The notes under the pieces were generated by a model. It was not told where the DNA came from. It did not search any database and worked only from the letters and a program-made list of their open reading frames with translations. A DNA stretch of 57,859 bases. Source: Methylococcaceae bacterium. Lineage in GTDB: Bacteria; Pseudomonadota; Gammaproteobacteria; Methylococcales; Methylomonadaceae. Shown piece after piece: positions 27,309 to 36,542 of this stretch. The number at the start of each line of letters is the position of its first letter. Position 1 is the stretch's first letter. The stretch lies in assembly GCA_947505105.1 (NCBI GenBank), contig CANNKG010000009.1, positions 1-57,859 on the forward strand, given 5' to 3'. Both the position numbers and the translations under genes were made by a program.

Positions 27309-28090
27309 GTGCAAAATTTATACTTCGTTTCGATGATTTTTGTCCCAAAATGAATTGGGAGGTTTGGGATCAGCTTGAGGCTATTTTGACTAAGCATGGA
27401 ATCAAACCGATTATTGCAGTCGTACCAGATAATCAAGATCCTAAATTAGATGTAAGCCAATCCAATCCATTGTTTTGGGAAAGGGTTTCGGCTTGGCAAT
27501 CTGCAGGTTGGAGTATTGCTATTCATGGATATCAGCATCTTTACTCGAATACTAATTCAGGGTTGATGAAAATTAATAACTATAGTGAATTTGCTGGCCT
27601 GTCTTATGAGGAAAATTATCATAAATTAGAAGCTGGATTGCAAATTTTTAGCGAACATAATATTAAAGTCGATGCTTGGATTGCTCCTGCGCACAGTTTC
27701 GACGCTAATACTGTTAAGGCATTGCTGGCCTTAAATATCAACGTAATTAGTGATGGATTTTATTGGCGTCCTCTCAAAAGACAGGGTGCTACTTGGATTC
27801 CATCGCAAATGTGGCGATTTAGGCCTATGCCTTTTGGATTATGGACTGTTTGTAAACATATTAATCGATACACGAATAAAGATATAAAGGATTTCGAATG
27901 TGATATTGAGCGTTATAAATCAGACATAATAGCGTTCAATCAAGCACTGGACGACTATACAATTTGTGAACTGACTTTATTTGATACTCTATTTGAAAAA
28001 TTCTGGCATTCTTATCTTAAGTTCAGACAAAAAATACAGCCTGTCGTAAATATGATTAAGCGTATTTTTAAAGTTTTGCCTCGATCATAA
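27305..28090 (+). CDS. DUF2334/polysaccharide-deacetylase-like protein
   Basis: This 261-residue protein resembles the NodB-fold DUF2334 family. It has an N-terminal LRFDDFCPKM with the acidic pair, a zinc-type His in IAIHGYQHLY (about 75-84) and the APAHSFDANTV motif (about 140-150). These match the metal site of polysaccharide deacetylases. It has no signal peptide, so it would act in the cytoplasm, perhaps on lipid-linked or nucleotide-linked sugars. Its four-base overlap with the Wzy-like gene places it at the end of the polysaccharide operon. Substrate unknown. Confidence 0.8.
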   Translation: MSAKFILRFDDFCPKMNWEVWDQLEAILTKHGIKPIIAVVPDNQDPKLDVSQSNPLFWERVSAWQSAGWSIAIHGYQHLYSNTNSGLMKINNYSEFAGLSYEENYHKLEAGLQIFSEHNIKVDAWIAPAHSFDANTVKALLALNINVISDGFYWRPLKRQGATWIPSQMWRFRPMPFGLWTVCKHINRYTNKDIKDFECDIERYKSDIIAFNQALDDYTICELTLFDTLFEKFWHSYLKFRQKIQPVVNMIKRIFKVLPRS

Positions 28091-28421
28091 TTGATTCATT
28101 ACCGCTAACGGAAATTGTTAAGCTAGTTGTGGGTGAACTAAGAAGACACATAGCTAGTATCAATCATCTTTGATAATGTCGGGTGGGCTTTCTCAATTGT
28201 AACTTTGCATCCTCGTTAGTGACTTTCCATTTTATTGGTAGTGCGATAGCATTCCACTTTGATTGCCAAGCATTTACTTCTATTTTCAATATGTTGATCA
28301 TTTGTCAAATTCGAGAGAACCTATGACGAATGGCTTAAATTGGAAAAGGCTAAAGAACCTATGAGTTTGAGTGGCTTATTTAATAAAATATAGGTAGCGA
28401 CTTGATCGGCTTTTGTTTAGT
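28091..28421. other. Intergenic region after the polysaccharide locus
   Basis: These 331 bases separate the polysaccharide locus from the ygfB-pepP-ubiH operon. I see no coding sequence. No strong intrinsic terminator is visible after the last polysaccharide gene. Confidence 0.45.
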
Positions 28422-28973
28422 ATGCTTGCTAATTTCAAGCAAAATTCTCAGAGTATGATTTATCAATTAATTGACACTATTCTTGAGCGTCACGATGCGG
28501 ATGTCGATGCAGCTGAGGCGCATGGAATCGCTATTGGAATGCTGTGTGTCGATGAGCGGGTACAATGGACAGATTGGTTCAGCGAATTATTTAAAGCCAC
28601 TCCGGATTTATCAGCGTTGGAACTGGATGCGTTGGAAGACATGTTTGAAAAAACCCGAACCTTACTTAACGCAGATAGTTTTGAATTTCAGTTATTTTTA
28701 CCAGATGACGAATCAATGCTGATGCAACAAGTTGAAGCACTGCGTTCCTGGTGCGAAGGATTTTTATTAGGGATTGGCTATCGTTATACTTCTTCCGTTT
28801 GGCCGGGCGACAGCGGGGAAATATTGAAAGATATTGTTGAATTTACTAAGCTTGATTCCAAGGCCATTGACGAAGAAGATGAGCAGGCATTTACCGAAAT
28901 TAACGAATATTTGCGTGCGGCTATTTTATTGTTGCGGGATGATTTACGTGGTAACAGACGGAATCTTCATTAA
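28422..28973 (+). CDS. ygfB: UPF0149 family protein YgfB
   Basis: This acidic all-helical protein of 183 residues (from ATG 28422) belongs to UPF0149. The typical features are AEAHGIAIGMLC, the central FQLFLPDDE and SWCEGFLLGIGY, and an acidic DEEDEQAF stretch before the last helix. YgfB was described in Pseudomonas aeruginosa as a modulator of gene expression affecting beta-lactam resistance; its role here is unknown. The start is uncertain: TTG 28413 and ATG 28455 are alternatives and none has a strong ribosome site. The order ygfB-pepP-ubiH is conserved in gammaproteobacteria, with an 11-base gap to pepP. Confidence 0.88.
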   Translation: MLANFKQNSQSMIYQLIDTILERHDADVDAAEAHGIAIGMLCVDERVQWTDWFSELFKATPDLSALELDALEDMFEKTRTLLNADSFEFQLFLPDDESMLMQQVEALRSWCEGFLLGIGYRYTSSVWPGDSGEILKDIVEFTKLDSKAIDEEDEQAFTEINEYLRAAILLLRDDLRGNRRNLH

Positions 28974-28984
28974 GGAATAATGTC

Positions 28985-30295
28985 ATGAAACAGAGTGAAT
29001 TCAAAAAACGTCGTAAAAAATTAATGCAGACGATTGGTTATGGCAATATCGCTATAATCGCGAGCGCCGATATGCGCATTCGTAACCGTGACGTGCATTA
29101 TCCCTTTCGGCAAGACAGCGATTTTTATTATTTGACCGGATTTAATGAGGCCGATGCTTTGGCGGTTTTTATACCAGGTCGGGCCCAAGGCGAATATATT
29201 CTGTTTTGCCGTGAATTTGATCCCAAAAAAGCCTTGTGGGAAGGCGCGCATGCAGGCTTAGATGGTGCGGTCAAAAAATATGAAGCCGATGATGCGTTTC
29301 CGATTGATGACCTCGACGATATTTTACCGGGTATGCTTGAAAACAAAGGTAAAGTGTATTATCCGATGGGGCGTAACAGTGATCTGGATCATAATTTATT
29401 GATCTGGCTGAATGATATTCGTGGACAATCACGTTCAGGGATTACGGCACCGAATGAATTAGTGTCTTTGGAGCATATTTTGCACGAAATGCGCCTTATC
29501 AAAACCGACGCGGAAGTGCAATTATTGCGAAAAGCGGCCGAAGTGAGTGCGCAAGGGCACCTGAAAATTATGCAGCAAGTGCGTGCGGGGCATTTTGAAT
29601 ATCAGGTTGAGGCTGATCTTGTGCATACCTTTATGCAAAACGGCTTGCGGGCGGTTGCTTATCCATCGATTGTGGCGGGTGGTAAAAATGCCTGCGTGCT
29701 TCATTACACCGAGAACAAGGATAGGCTTAAATCCGGTGATTTGTTACTGGTCGATGCGGGGGCCGAATGTGATCATTACGCCGCTGATATCACGCGCACT
29801 TTTCCGGTTTCAGGTCGATTTAGCGAAGCACAGCGCGAACTCTACCAGTTGGTACTCGATGCTCAATTGGCCGCTTTGGATCGCATAAAACCGGGATTAG
29901 CATGGAATCTAGCGCATGATGCCGCTGTTGAAGTGATTACTAAAGGATTAGTGAAATTGGGTTTGCTAAAAGGCCGAGTGCCGACCTTGATTAAAAATGA
30001 AAAATATAAAGAATTTTTTATGCATCGCATCGGTCATTGGTTGGGGATGGATGTGCATGATGTCGGCGCCTATAAAATTGAGAATGAATGGCGTTTGCTT
30101 CAAGCCGGTATGGTCTTGACGGTTGAACCTGGACTTTATATTCCGGAAGACTGTAAGCAGGTCGATGCTAAGTGGCGTGGAATCGGCATTCGGATTGAAG
30201 ACGATGTGCTGGTGACTGCTGACGGATATGAAGTGCTGACGCATGGCGTTCCCAAGACCATCGCAGATATTGAACGTGTGATGCAGGCCGCCTGA
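28985..30295 (+). CDS. pepP: Xaa-Pro aminopeptidase P
   Basis: This 436-residue cytoplasmic metallopeptidase of the M24 family removes N-terminal residues that precede proline. All five dimanganese ligands of the pita-bread fold are visible: the two Asp in DAGAECDHYAADITRTFP (about 257 and 268), the His in HRIGHWLGMDVHD (about 351), and the Glu in TVEPGLYIP and GIRIEDDVLV. The N-terminal creatinase-like domain (1-170) is complete. Size and order agree with the E. coli enzyme. Its TGA overlaps the ATG of ubiH (TGATG). Confidence 0.95.
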   Translation: MKQSEFKKRRKKLMQTIGYGNIAIIASADMRIRNRDVHYPFRQDSDFYYLTGFNEADALAVFIPGRAQGEYILFCREFDPKKALWEGAHAGLDGAVKKYEADDAFPIDDLDDILPGMLENKGKVYYPMGRNSDLDHNLLIWLNDIRGQSRSGITAPNELVSLEHILHEMRLIKTDAEVQLLRKAAEVSAQGHLKIMQQVRAGHFEYQVEADLVHTFMQNGLRAVAYPSIVAGGKNACVLHYTENKDRLKSGDLLLVDAGAECDHYAADITRTFPVSGRFSEAQRELYQLVLDAQLAALDRIKPGLAWNLAHDAAVEVITKGLVKLGLLKGRVPTLIKNEKYKEFFMHRIGHWLGMDVHDVGAYKIENEWRLLQAGMVLTVEPGLYIPEDCKQVDAKWRGIGIRIEDDVLVTADGYEVLTHGVPKTIADIERVMQAA

Positions 30296-31482
30296 TGCAG
30301 ACTGATTACGATATTATCATCATTGGTGCTGGGCTCGCGGGTGGTTGTCTGGCGCTGGCTTTAGCCGATAGCGGTTTACGTATCGCTATTATCGAGGCGA
30401 CTACGCGCGAACAGCGCTTTGCGTCCGAATCTGGGGATAGAGCGCTGGCACTGGCAAATGGCACGGTCAAGCAATTGCAGAGTTTGGGAATTTGGAACGC
30501 TATTCAAGCCCAGGCAACTGCGATTAAAAATATCCATATTTCTGATCAGGGGCACTTCGGAAAAACCCGGCTTTCGGCTGAGCGTGAACAAGTTGATGCG
30601 CTCGGGTATGTGATTACCGCGCGAATTATCGAAGACCATGTTGCAGCGTTGCTAGAGGCGGCACCTCAAATCACCCAATGGTGCCCGGCGCGCGTGGCTG
30701 GCTTAAGTTCTAGTTTTAATGAGGCTAATGTCAGTATTAAACAGGCAGATCGTTCAGAAATTCTGACCGCGCGTTTGGTGGTAGGTGCCGATGGCGGACA
30801 GTCGACCGTGCGCAAATTACTCGAAATTGGTCAGCAAGTGACCGATTACGGTCAGACCGCTTTAGTAACGACCGTCAAAACTACCAAACATCATGCCAAT
30901 ACCGCTTATGAACGTTTTACGGCGTCAGGACCCTTGGCGTTATTGCCGACGGTAGACGGTCAGTCGAGCGTGGTGTGGACCCGTTCGACCGAAGAAGCAG
31001 AAGCCTTGATGGCTGGGAGTGAAGCTGATTTTCTGGCGCAATTGCAGGATTGTTTCGGATATCGATTGGGCGCTTTACGTTTGACCGCGCCGCGCCGGGC
31101 TTTTCCGTTAAAATTGATTCGCGCAGAAAAAATGCAGCAGGGGCGAATCGTCATTATCGGAAATGCCGTGCATCAATTGCATCCGGTCGCCGGTCAGGGG
31201 TTTAATCTGGGATTGCGTGACTTGATTGATCTGGCCGATGCGCTTCGCTTGCAAATGCACGATGGCCTTGATATCGGTGAGCAAAGATTTCTCGAAAACT
31301 ATGTGCGAGCGCGCGTAAAGGATCATAATCAGGTAATTGGTTTTACCGATAGCGTGGTTAAGCTTTTTTCAAATCAATCGTCTTTACTGGCCGTGGCCAG
31401 AAACACTGGTTTAACGGTACTTGATCTCGTCCCGGGGGCGAAAAGCTATCTTGCCAAACAGGCGATGGGCTTGGGTCGTTAA
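30295..31482 (+). CDS. ubiH: 2-octaprenyl-6-methoxyphenol hydroxylase
   Basis: This 395-residue FAD-dependent monooxygenase of the UbiH/COQ6 family hydroxylates the ubiquinone ring precursor at the membrane. It has the Rossmann GAGLAGGCLALAL near the N-terminus, the GADGGQSTVRK motif (about 164-174) and the FAD ribose-binding IGNAVHQLHPVAGQGFNLGL (about 288-307). The neighbouring pepP and ygfB genes support UbiH rather than UbiF or UbiI, which are close relatives. No ubiI paralogue follows. Confidence 0.9.
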   Translation: MQTDYDIIIIGAGLAGGCLALALADSGLRIAIIEATTREQRFASESGDRALALANGTVKQLQSLGIWNAIQAQATAIKNIHISDQGHFGKTRLSAEREQVDALGYVITARIIEDHVAALLEAAPQITQWCPARVAGLSSSFNEANVSIKQADRSEILTARLVVGADGGQSTVRKLLEIGQQVTDYGQTALVTTVKTTKHHANTAYERFTASGPLALLPTVDGQSSVVWTRSTEEAEALMAGSEADFLAQLQDCFGYRLGALRLTAPRRAFPLKLIRAEKMQQGRIVIIGNAVHQLHPVAGQGFNLGLRDLIDLADALRLQMHDGLDIGEQRFLENYVRARVKDHNQVIGFTDSVVKLFSNQSSLLAVARNTGLTVLDLVPGAKSYLAKQAMGLGR

Positions 31483-31513
31483 ATCAGGGTACTGATAAAT
31501 TTCACGGTTTCGG

Positions 31514-32602
31514 TTAATTATGCTTGGATTCAATAATTCCGCCACCTAAACAAACTTCTCCCTGATAAAACACCACCGATTGCCCAGGCGTAATGGCGCG
31601 TTGCGGCTGATCAAATGTCGCTCGACAGTGATTTTCGCCAATCGGTTCGAGTAGGCAGGCTTGGTCAGCTTGCCGATACCGAGTTTTAGCCATGCAACGA
31701 ATCGCTTTGGTTAATGGGCGATTATTACACCAATCCAATTGAGTCGCTTCCAGGATCGAATGCAACATGAGTGGGTGATCATGGCCTTGGCCGACGATCA
31801 GAACATTGTGATCGAGATCTTTATCGAGCACAAACCACGGTTCATCCGGCGCATCTTTCACGCCACCGATACCTAAACCTTGGCGTTGGCCGAGTGTGTA
31901 ATACATCAGGCCCGAATGTTTCCCGATATATTTTCCTTCAGGTGTTCGCATTTCACCAGGCTGGGTCGGCAGATAGCGTTGCAGAAATTCTTTAAATTTA
32001 CGTTCGCCGATAAAGCAGATGCCGGTACTGTCTTTTTTGACGTGATTGTCGAAACCGGCGCGCTTGGCAAGGGCGCGAATTTCAGGTTTATGGAGATGAC
32101 CAATTGGGAATAGCGTGCGTGAGAGCTGTTTTTGCCCGAGCGTGTAGAGAAAATAGCTCTGTTCTTTATTGGGGTCGAGGCCTTTCAGCAGTTGAAATTC
32201 GCCATCATGTTCGGCAATGCGTGCATAATGACCGGTCGCGATGTATGCGGCACCTAAATCTTCGATCGCGTAATTTAGAAACGCTTTGAATTTAACATGT
32301 TTGTTGCACAGAATATCCGGATTGGGGGTGCGACCTGCAGCAAATTCCGATAAAAATACTTCAAAAACCTCGTCCCAATATTCAGCAGCGAAGTTGACGG
32401 TTTTCAGTTCAATGCCGAGTTGGTCACACACTTGTTGTGCATCGGCCAAATCTTCCATGGCGGTGCAATATTCGGTGCCATCGTCCTCTTCCCAGTTTTT
32501 CATGAATAAACCGGTAACCTGATGCCCCTGTTCGAGTAACAATAAGGCAGTTACTGAAGAATCAACGCCGCCGGACATGCCGACAATAATATTTTTAGCC
32601 AT
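31514..32602 (-). CDS. mnmA: tRNA-specific 2-thiouridylase
   Basis: This 362-residue enzyme activates and thiolates uridine 34 in glutamate, glutamine and lysine tRNAs. It has the PP-loop GMSGGVDSS (8-16), the catalytic Cys99 (NPDILCN) and the sulfur-carrying Cys196 (GICFIGE). These two correspond to the Cys pair of the E. coli enzyme. The tRNA-recognition and C-terminal beta-barrel domains appear complete. It overlaps the end of the upstream NUDIX gene by eight bases, an arrangement shared with many gammaproteobacteria. It converges with ubiH with only 31 bases between them. Confidence 0.95.
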   Translation of the reverse strand: MAKNIIVGMSGGVDSSVTALLLLEQGHQVTGLFMKNWEEDDGTEYCTAMEDLADAQQVCDQLGIELKTVNFAAEYWDEVFEVFLSEFAAGRTPNPDILCNKHVKFKAFLNYAIEDLGAAYIATGHYARIAEHDGEFQLLKGLDPNKEQSYFLYTLGQKQLSRTLFPIGHLHKPEIRALAKRAGFDNHVKKDSTGICFIGERKFKEFLQRYLPTQPGEMRTPEGKYIGKHSGLMYYTLGQRQGLGIGGVKDAPDEPWFVLDKDLDHNVLIVGQGHDHPLMLHSILEATQLDWCNNRPLTKAIRCMAKTRYRQADQACLLEPIGENHCRATFDQPQRAITPGQSVVFYQGEVCLGGGIIESKHN

Positions 32603-33056
32603 GTTCAGTATCTAAAAATGCATGTAATAAAGATAAGGGGTAGCGTTCACCGCTAAGATATTGGTCGATACAGCCAGAGACTAATGGACTGCGTAAACGA
32701 TGCTGTCGTTCGGCAATTTCAGAACGGGTTAGCCAATGCGTTTGAATAATGCCTTCATCGAGCGCTTGTTCAGGGTCGTGAGAATAATGCCGACCGATAA
32801 AACAAAAACGCAGATAGGTCGAAGCCTCCGGGTGTTTGCGCCAGAGCTGTACTGAAAGTAGAAATTCGGCTTCAAAACTCCAGCCGGTTTCCTCTTTAAC
32901 TTCGCGGCTGACTGCCTGGAGCAAGTCTTCGTTGGCTTCCAGATGGCCGGCAGGTTGATTGAATTCGATACCGTTCGGGGTATGTTCTTCGACGAGTAAA
33001 AAACGCTGATTTTGTTCAATCACCGCGGCGACGGTGACATGAGGTTTCCAAACCAT
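32595..33056 (-). CDS. nudJ: NUDIX hydrolase, NudJ-like phosphatase
   Basis: From ATG 33056 this is a 153-residue NUDIX protein. The alternative start at 33068 adds four residues, but KPHVTVAAV is the usual N-terminus. The NUDIX box runs [20 protein letters not shown] and then TGW, with all metal-binding glutamates. NudJ of E. coli hydrolyses HMP-pyrophosphate and nucleoside di- and triphosphates and is encoded next to mnmA, as here. The eight-base overlap with mnmA indicates coupled translation. The physiological substrate is not settled by sequence. Confidence 0.88.
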   Translation of the reverse strand: MVWKPHVTVAAVIEQNQRFLLVEEHTPNGIEFNQPAGHLEANEDLLQAVSREVKEETGWSFEAEFLLSVQLWRKHPEASTYLRFCFIGRHYSHDPEQALDEGIIQTHWLTRSEIAERQHRLRSPLVSGCIDQYLSGERYPLSLLHAFLDTEHG

Positions 33057-33282
33057 CTTTGCTTCCAATTGTTGATTAGGCGGCTATTTTACTTGATTTG
33101 ATTATCGATGGTAGATAAAGATCATTGCTTGAATGTTGCTGGCTGTATGGTTCAAGATCAGTATTTTTTGAGTTGCGCTCATTATCAACGTATTGATGAT
33201 ATATTACTGATACTTTGAGAATGGCCGGTTTTGGCATTCACTAATTGTTGATTTATTGGCTATCAGGCCCCATTGTTTCTTT

Positions 33283-34134
33283 ATGAAAATACCTAAAAGA
33301 TTAGCGCCGTTGGTTGAAAATGGCTTAGTTGATGAAGTCGTCAGTCAATTGATGAGCGGCAAGGAAGCGCAAGTGTACATTGTGCGCTGCGGCGATAAAA
33401 TTCGCTGCGCTAAAGTCTATAAGGAAGCCAATCAACGCAGCTTCCGCCAAGCAAGCATTTATCAAGAAGGTCGCAATATGCGCAATAGTCGGCGGGCTAG
33501 GGCCGTCGCTAAACACTCTCGTTTTGGTCGGCAGGAGCAGGAAGAAGCCTGGCAAAGTGCTGAAGTTGATGCCTTGTATCAACTTGCGCGCGCTGGCGTG
33601 CGTGTTCCTGAGCCTGATACTTTTGTCGATGGCGTATTATTGATGGAACTGATTGTTGATGCCGAGGGCTATGTCGCTCCACGGCTTAGCGAAGTCGAAT
33701 TTACTGTTGAACAGGCGCTCACCTATCATCAGGAACTGATTCAACAAATTATCAAAATGCTCTGTGCGGGACTCATTCATGGCGATCTATCAGAATTTAA
33801 TATCCTGCTTGCCGCTGATGGGCCGGTCATCATTGACTTGCCTCAGGCCGTTAATGCGGCGGGAAATAATAGCGCACGCATGATGTTGGATCGAGATGTC
33901 ACGAATATGCGCAATTTTTTTGGGCAATTTGCGCCCGAATTATTAAAAACCGAGTATGGCAAGGAAATGTGGAATTTATACGAACATGGTAAATTGACGC
34001 TTGATAGTCAGTTGACAGGCCATTTTCAAGCAAAAAGAGGCCGAGTCGATGTCAAAAACATTATTAAGGTGATTGATGCGGCCAAGCAGGAGGCGATGGA
34101 AAAGCGCCATTCTAAAACCGGTCTGAACACCTAA
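33283..34134 (+). CDS. RIO-like serine/threonine protein kinase
   Basis: This 283-residue protein (start ATG 33283; TTG 33256 is possible but less likely because MKIPKR matches the usual family start) carries a RIO1-type kinase core. Present are the GKEAQVY glycine-rich segment, the Lys in RCAKVYKEA, the catalytic HGDLSEFNILL (about 172-182) and the metal-binding IIDLPQAV. A flexible, basic stretch (about 73-95) separates the lobes. Bacterial homologues such as PA4780 are active protein kinases with unclear targets. The gene is monocistronic and divergent from the NUDIX gene. Confidence 0.9.
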   Translation: MKIPKRLAPLVENGLVDEVVSQLMSGKEAQVYIVRCGDKIRCAKVYKEANQRSFRQASIYQEGRNMRNSRRARAVAKHSRFGRQEQEEAWQSAEVDALYQLARAGVRVPEPDTFVDGVLLMELIVDAEGYVAPRLSEVEFTVEQALTYHQELIQQIIKMLCAGLIHGDLSEFNILLAADGPVIIDLPQAVNAAGNNSARMMLDRDVTNMRNFFGQFAPELLKTEYGKEMWNLYEHGKLTLDSQLTGHFQAKRGRVDVKNIIKVIDAAKQEAMEKRHSKTGLNT

Positions 34135-34166
34135 ATTTTTTTAATTTACTGGAGCTGCTATTAGCT

Positions 34167-34772
34167 ATGAATACTATTGAAGCCATTGAAAGCCGCCGAT
34201 CGGTCAAACTGTTTGACCCTGAATATCGGATCAGTCAAGAGGAGCAACAGCAACTTTTAGCTTTGGCGATGTTATCGCCGACGGCATTTAATATTCAACA
34301 TTGGCGCTTTGTGGTGATTTCCGATCCCGTCTTACGCTTAGCAATTCGGGACGCAGCGTGGAATCAGGCGCAAGTGACCGATTCTGCATTATTTATCGTG
34401 CTGTGCGCAGATATGCAGGCTTGGCAAAAACAACCTGAACGCTATTGGGTTAATTCCGGGCCGGATGTGCAAAATGCTATTGTGCCGATGATCGACAATT
34501 ATTATCGCGACAAACCCCAAGTTCAGCGTGATGAAGCTTTGCGTTCGTGCGGTATGGCTGCACAGACTTTGATGTTGGCCGCAAAATCGTTAGGCTTAGA
34601 TTCTTGCCCGATGGACGGATTTGATTTTCAGAAAGTGGCCGAGTTAATTAAGTTGCCCGATGATCATTTGATTGCAATGTGTGTAGCAATTGGTAAAGCA
34701 CTGCAGCCTGCTAAAGCACGTGGTGGTCAATTAAGCTACCAACAGGTCGTGATTGATAACCGATTTAGTTAA
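34167..34772 (+). CDS. Nitroreductase family flavoprotein
   Basis: This 201-residue FMN-binding protein has the typical N-terminal motif MNTIEAIESRRSVKLF, with the arginine pair that contacts the FMN phosphate. LSPTAFNIQHWRFVVI follows, and AIGKA near the C-terminus. Family members reduce nitroaromatics, quinones or other small electrophiles using NAD(P)H, as homodimers. The substrate is unknown. A GGAG ribosome site is present upstream. The VOC-family gene follows after 41 bases. Confidence 0.88.
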   Translation: MNTIEAIESRRSVKLFDPEYRISQEEQQQLLALAMLSPTAFNIQHWRFVVISDPVLRLAIRDAAWNQAQVTDSALFIVLCADMQAWQKQPERYWVNSGPDVQNAIVPMIDNYYRDKPQVQRDEALRSCGMAAQTLMLAAKSLGLDSCPMDGFDFQKVAELIKLPDDHLIAMCVAIGKALQPAKARGGQLSYQQVVIDNRFS

Positions 34773-34813
34773 TCCTGCAATATCCTTTTTACACCTCACA
34801 GGAAAGAGCCGTT

Positions 34814-35191
34814 ATGGCCGAAGATACCTATACCATGCATCATGCCAGCTTGATTGTCAGCGATCTTGATCGGGCAAATCATTTTTATCATAACGTGTTG
34901 GGCATGTGTTACACCGAACGACCCGATTTAGGTTTTCCGGGCACTTGGTTTCAAATCGGGGCGCAACAAATTCATTTGTTGTTGCTCGACAATCCTGACC
35001 CCACCATTGGCCGTCCAGAGCATGGCGGGCGCGATCGTCATGTCGCGCTGACCGTTGCCGATTTGGACCCAATCCAGGCGATTTTAGAACAGCATGAGGT
35101 GAAATACACAATGAGCAAATCTGGTCGCAGAGCCATGTTTTGCCGCGATCCAGACGGTAATGCTATTGAGATTATCGAACGCGCCCGTTGA
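34814..35191 (+). CDS. VOC-family protein (glyoxalase/dioxygenase-like)
   Basis: This 125-residue single-module VOC protein has the HHASLIVSDLDRANHFYHNVL start, a central GGRDRHVALTV and the C-terminal metal-type glutamate in GNAIEIIER. Metal ligands of the superfamily (His near the N-terminus, central His, C-terminal Glu) appear to be present. Such proteins include glyoxalase I, dioxygenases and antibiotic-binding proteins; nothing here narrows it down. A GGAAAG ribosome site is visible. The nitroreductase upstream may share its transcript. Confidence 0.85.
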   Translation: MAEDTYTMHHASLIVSDLDRANHFYHNVLGMCYTERPDLGFPGTWFQIGAQQIHLLLLDNPDPTIGRPEHGGRDRHVALTVADLDPIQAILEQHEVKYTMSKSGRRAMFCRDPDGNAIEIIERAR

Positions 35192-35289
35192 TGGAAACTA
35201 ACATGGCAACGCTCGGTTGTCATAGTTTAAGTGGTTTGAAATAGTTTAATCAGGTTTAGCGATAGTTTATAATCCGCAACTTTTTATAG

Positions 35290-35309
35290 GCTTGAACGAA
35301 TGTTCAAGC
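35290..35309. repeat. Perfect 8-bp inverted repeat upstream of prfB
   Basis: GCTTGAAC (35290-35297) and GTTCAAGC (35302-35309) around GAAT. It lies 48 bases before the prfB start and 98 after the VOC gene. It might be a weak terminator or an operator. The inner part, GAACGAATGTTC, happens to match the Gram-positive SOS-box consensus, which is not expected to be used in this lineage. Confidence 0.5.
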
Positions 35310-35356
35310 TCACTCAGATTCGTTCTAAGTAACGGTTACAGGTTTAGATACGTCCC

Positions 35357-36455
35357 ATGCAAGAAATTAATCCAATAAAAAATACCATTCACGATCTAAA
35401 AACTCGCGGTGATGCGCTTAGGAGGTATCTTTGACTTCGATAATAAAAGCGAGCGTCTGGTTGAAGTATTACGCGAATTAGAGAGTCCCAACATCTGGGA
35501 TAATCCTGAAACCGCTCAAGCCTTGGGTAAAGAACGTGGCCAGCTTGAAACGATTGTGGATACCATTATCGATCTCGAACGTGGTCTTGCTGATGCGGAA
35601 GAATTGTTAATGTTGGCCGTTGAAGAAGACGATGAAGAAACCGTTGATATTGTGGTCAAAGATCTGCAAGACTTCGAACGTCGCGTGGCTGAGTTGGAAT
35701 TTCGGCGAATGTTTTCCGGCGAAATGGATCCTAATAACGCTTTTTTGGATGTTCAATCCGGTTCTGGTGGCACTGAAGCGCAGGATTGGGCAGAGATGAT
35801 TGAACGTATGTATCTTCGTTGGGGCGAAAGCAAAGGCTTTAAAACCGAATTGATCGAAGAGTCGCCCGGCGATGTGGCGGGCATTAAAAGTGCGACGATT
35901 CGTTTTGAAGGCGAATATGCCTTTGGTTGGTTGCGTACCGAAACCGGCGTCCATCGCTTGGTGCGCAAATCGCCGTTTGATTCGGGCAATCGACGGCATA
36001 CCTCATTCGCGTCGGTATTCGTTTCTCCTGAAATTGACGACAATATTTCAATCGACATAAATCCTGCCGATTTGCGCGTTGACGTATACCGAGCGAGTGG
36101 GGCGGGCGGTCAGCATATTAACCGTACCGAATCGGCAGTGCGGATCACCCATAACCCAAGTGGAATCGTTGTGCAATGTCAAAGCGACCGTTCGCAGCAC
36201 AAAAACCGCGATACTGCCATGAAGCAACTCAAAGCCAAACTATACGAACTGGAGGTTTTGAAACGCAGCGAAACCCAGCAAGCCCTCGAAGACTCGAAAT
36301 CCGACATCGGTTGGGGTAGTCAGATTCGTTCTTATGTACTTGATCAATCACGCATCAAAGATCTTCGCACCGGCGTTGAAACCGGCAATACTCAGGCCGT
36401 GTTGGATGGTGATTTGGATCAGTTTATTGAAGCGAGTTTGAAGAGTGGGTTGTAA
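35357..36455 (+). CDS. prfB: Peptide chain release factor 2, with programmed +1 frameshift
   Basis: RF2 recognises UGA and UAA stop codons. Translation starts at ATG 35357. After 25 codons the in-frame TGA (35432-35434) is bypassed by a +1 shift at CTT (35429-35431), continuing with GAC at 35433. The shift site AGGAGGTATCTTTGAC has the internal Shine-Dalgarno sequence and slippery CTT TGA C of the classical autoregulatory site: low RF2 slows termination and allows the shift. The joined product is 365 residues, the same as in E. coli. The SPF anticodon-like motif ([10 protein letters not shown]) and the catalytic GGQ ([15 protein letters not shown]) are intact. Confidence 0.97.
35421..35436 (+). 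promoter_or_regulatory. prfB: Programmed ribosomal frameshift site of prfB
   Basis: GGAGGTATCTTTGACT: an internal Shine-Dalgarno sequence (AGGAGG, beginning at 35420) three bases before CTT, then the UGA stop followed by C. This is the conserved autoregulatory signal of RF2 genes. Confidence 0.95.
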
Positions 36456-36542
36456 TTGCATCACTCAGTTTGAACAAATTTTCATCCTGCTTTTATAATG
36501 AACTTCCTTTTTTATAATTATTACTCCAAATGAGGTTTGACT

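Noticed and set aside
35293-35306. GAACGAATGTTC as an SOS box for prfB
   Set aside because: It fits the Gram-positive consensus, but gammaproteobacterial LexA uses a CTGT-type site and prfB is not an SOS gene; more likely part of a short hairpin.
35409-36455. prfB beginning at an internal start without the first 25 codons
   Set aside because: The upstream frame from ATG 35357 plus the conserved CTT TGA C shift site gives the standard 365-residue RF2.
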